The notes below the pieces were generated by a model that made no database searches, had not been told where the DNA came from, and saw nothing but the letters and a program-made list of their open reading frames with translations. Shown piece after piece: positions 63,175 to 64,000 of a stretch of 64,000 bases of DNA. This stretch comes from Bellilinea sp040754815 (lineage in GTDB: Bacteria; Chloroflexota; Anaerolineae; Anaerolineales; Anaerolineaceae). The position numbers and the translations under genes are program-made. Each line of letters starts with the position of its first letter. Within the stretch, counting starts at the first letter, position 1. The stretch spans positions 1 through 64,000 of the forward strand of contig JBFMBX010000004.1 of NCBI GenBank assembly GCA_040754815.1. The letters run 5' to 3'.

Positions 63175-64000
63175 ACCTTCATTTCTTGAAAAACTTCGCA
63201 CTTCTGCAAAGACTCAGCGCCGATTCAGCATTGCAATCCGCCTGATCATCGCCATGTTCCTGATCATTTTTTCAATCTTCCCGGTTCTGTGGGTTATCTC
63301 CGCCTCGCTGAGCCCAACCGGTACGCTGGCTACCCAAAGGCTGATTCCGGCTAATCCCGGCCTGGACAATTACCACACCCTGCTATCCATGCAGCAGTTC
63401 CCATTCTGGTCGTGGTTCCTTAATTCCATCAAAATTTCCTCCATCACCGCAGTCCTTTCGCTTTCAATCACCACCGTGGCCGCTTACGCCTTCTCACGCT
63501 TCCGCTTCCGCGGCCGCCAAACCATGCTGAAAGCCATCCTGCTTATCAATGTATTTCCCAGCCTGCTGGCCCTGGTTGCTATATTCCTGATGTTCTCTCA
63601 GGTTGGTGACGTGATTCCCTTCCTGGGGTTAGATAACCACAACAGCCTTATTCTGGTTTATCTGGGCGGGGCAATGGGAGTCAACATCTGGCTGATGAAA
63701 GGTTTTATGGATACCATCCCGCGGGATATTGATGAGTCGGCTCAGGTGGAAGGCGCTTCTGACTGGCAGATTTTCACTCGCCTGATTTTGCCCCTGCTGC
63801 GCCCCATTCTGATCGTCATTCTAATCTTGAACTACATCACCACCTACGGTGATTTCGTACTGGCGCGGATTCTCTTGCGCAGCAATGAGAAGTACACCCT
63901 CATGGTCGGTTTGCAAATCTTTGCCGGTGCCCAATTTCAGCAAAGGTGGGGTGTATTTGCTGCCGGGGCGTTGATGGGTGCCCTGCCGATTATGATCATT
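63167..64000 (+). CDS. malG: MalG-type permease, cut by right window edge
   Basis: ATG 63167 (MPEPSFLEKLRTSAKTQRRF) overlaps the MalF-like gene by 8 bp, with GGAGGTCGGTG upstream. The reading frame is open to the window end (278 codons). It encodes helices such as LIIAMFLIIFSIFPVLWVIS, the NSIKISSITAVLSLSITTVAAYAFSRF segment and EAA loop IDESAQVEGASDWQIFTRLILPLLRP. Only the last few residues should be missing. The next gene lies outside the window. Confidence 0.94.
   Translation, partial: MPEPSFLEKLRTSAKTQRRFSIAIRLIIAMFLIIFSIFPVLWVISASLSPTGTLATQRLIPANPGLDNYHTLLSMQQFPFWSWFLNSIKISSITAVLSLSITTVAAYAFSRFRFRGRQTMLKAILLINVFPSLLALVAIFLMFSQVGDVIPFLGLDNHNSLILVYLGGAMGVNIWLMKGFMDTIPRDIDESAQVEGASDWQIFTRLILPLLRPILIVILILNYITTYGDFVLARILLRSNEKYTLMVGLQIFAGAQFQQRWGVFAAGALMGALPIMII

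Noticed and set aside
1..64000. tRNA or rRNA genes, insertion sequences or transposases
   Set aside because: I saw no cloverleaf, rRNA-like segment, transposase motif or terminal inverted repeats on reading both strands; a covariance or profile search was not possible.

Overview
The window looks like a chromosomal segment of an anaerobic, carbohydrate-fermenting member of the Chloroflexota, most likely class Anaerolineae. That assignment is an inference from the mid-to-high GC content, the dense glycoside hydrolases beside sugar ABC importers that lack their own ATPase, and the style of the CRISPR proteins. No rRNA, tRNA or other phylogenetic marker is present. The window has two parts: a CRISPR-Cas island (1-21326) and a series of polysaccharide-utilisation gene clusters (about 24.9-64 kb), separated by an AT-rich stretch with a large surface protein.

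CRISPR island. A long array (48 repeats of 37 bp in the window, continuing past the left edge) is read leftward. Its leader and promoter lie at 3496-3647. Upstream of it, on the same strand, is a complete type I-B (Cst/Tneap-like) operon in the order cas8-cas7-cas5-cas3-cas1-cas2-cas4. A 433-bp divergent intergenic region separates this from a rightward type III-B operon: a CARF/SSO2081-like protein with a C-terminal LuxR-type helix-turn-helix, cmr1, cmr2 (cas10), cmr3, cmr4, cmr5, cmr6, a Card1-like CARF nuclease, a Csx15-like putative ring nuclease, and the only cas6. The two systems therefore appear to share one array, one adaptation module and one Cas6. The Cas10 has an intact GGDD cyclase motif but no HD nuclease, so the type III arm is probably built around cyclic-oligoadenylate signalling with Card1 as effector and one or two ring nucleases as off-switches. 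The CARF-HTH protein next to the divergent promoters could connect that signal to cas transcription.

Transition. An AT-rich gene for a 955-residue exported multidomain protein ends in an FGE/sulfatase-modifying-like fold without the catalytic cysteines. A leftward operon follows: LacZ-type GH2 beta-galactosidase, a six-hairpin glycosidase and a small membrane protein. Then come three small rightward genes: DUF1801-like, APH-family kinase and metallo-beta-lactamase fold.

Carbohydrate clusters. (1) A GH3 beta-glucosidase with PA14 insert and an LplABC-type importer (31.7-38.2 kb), facing a leftward GntR-GH36-beta-propeller operon with a clear promoter and candidate operator; an SDR gene diverges from it. 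(2) A leftward beta-glucan-type cluster (55.4-43.4 kb): a soluble hybrid sensor/AraC regulator, an ABC binding protein, two permeases, a lipoprotein GH16, a second GH16 without signal peptide, and a 1151-residue uncharacterised protein. (3) A rightward maltodextrin-type cluster (55.7-64 kb): a paralogous hybrid regulator, a degenerate receiver protein, a binding protein fused to an X25-like domain, MalF-like and MalG-like permeases (the last cut by the window edge). All three importers lack an ATPase gene, and each binding-protein gene is followed by a strong hairpin before its permeases.
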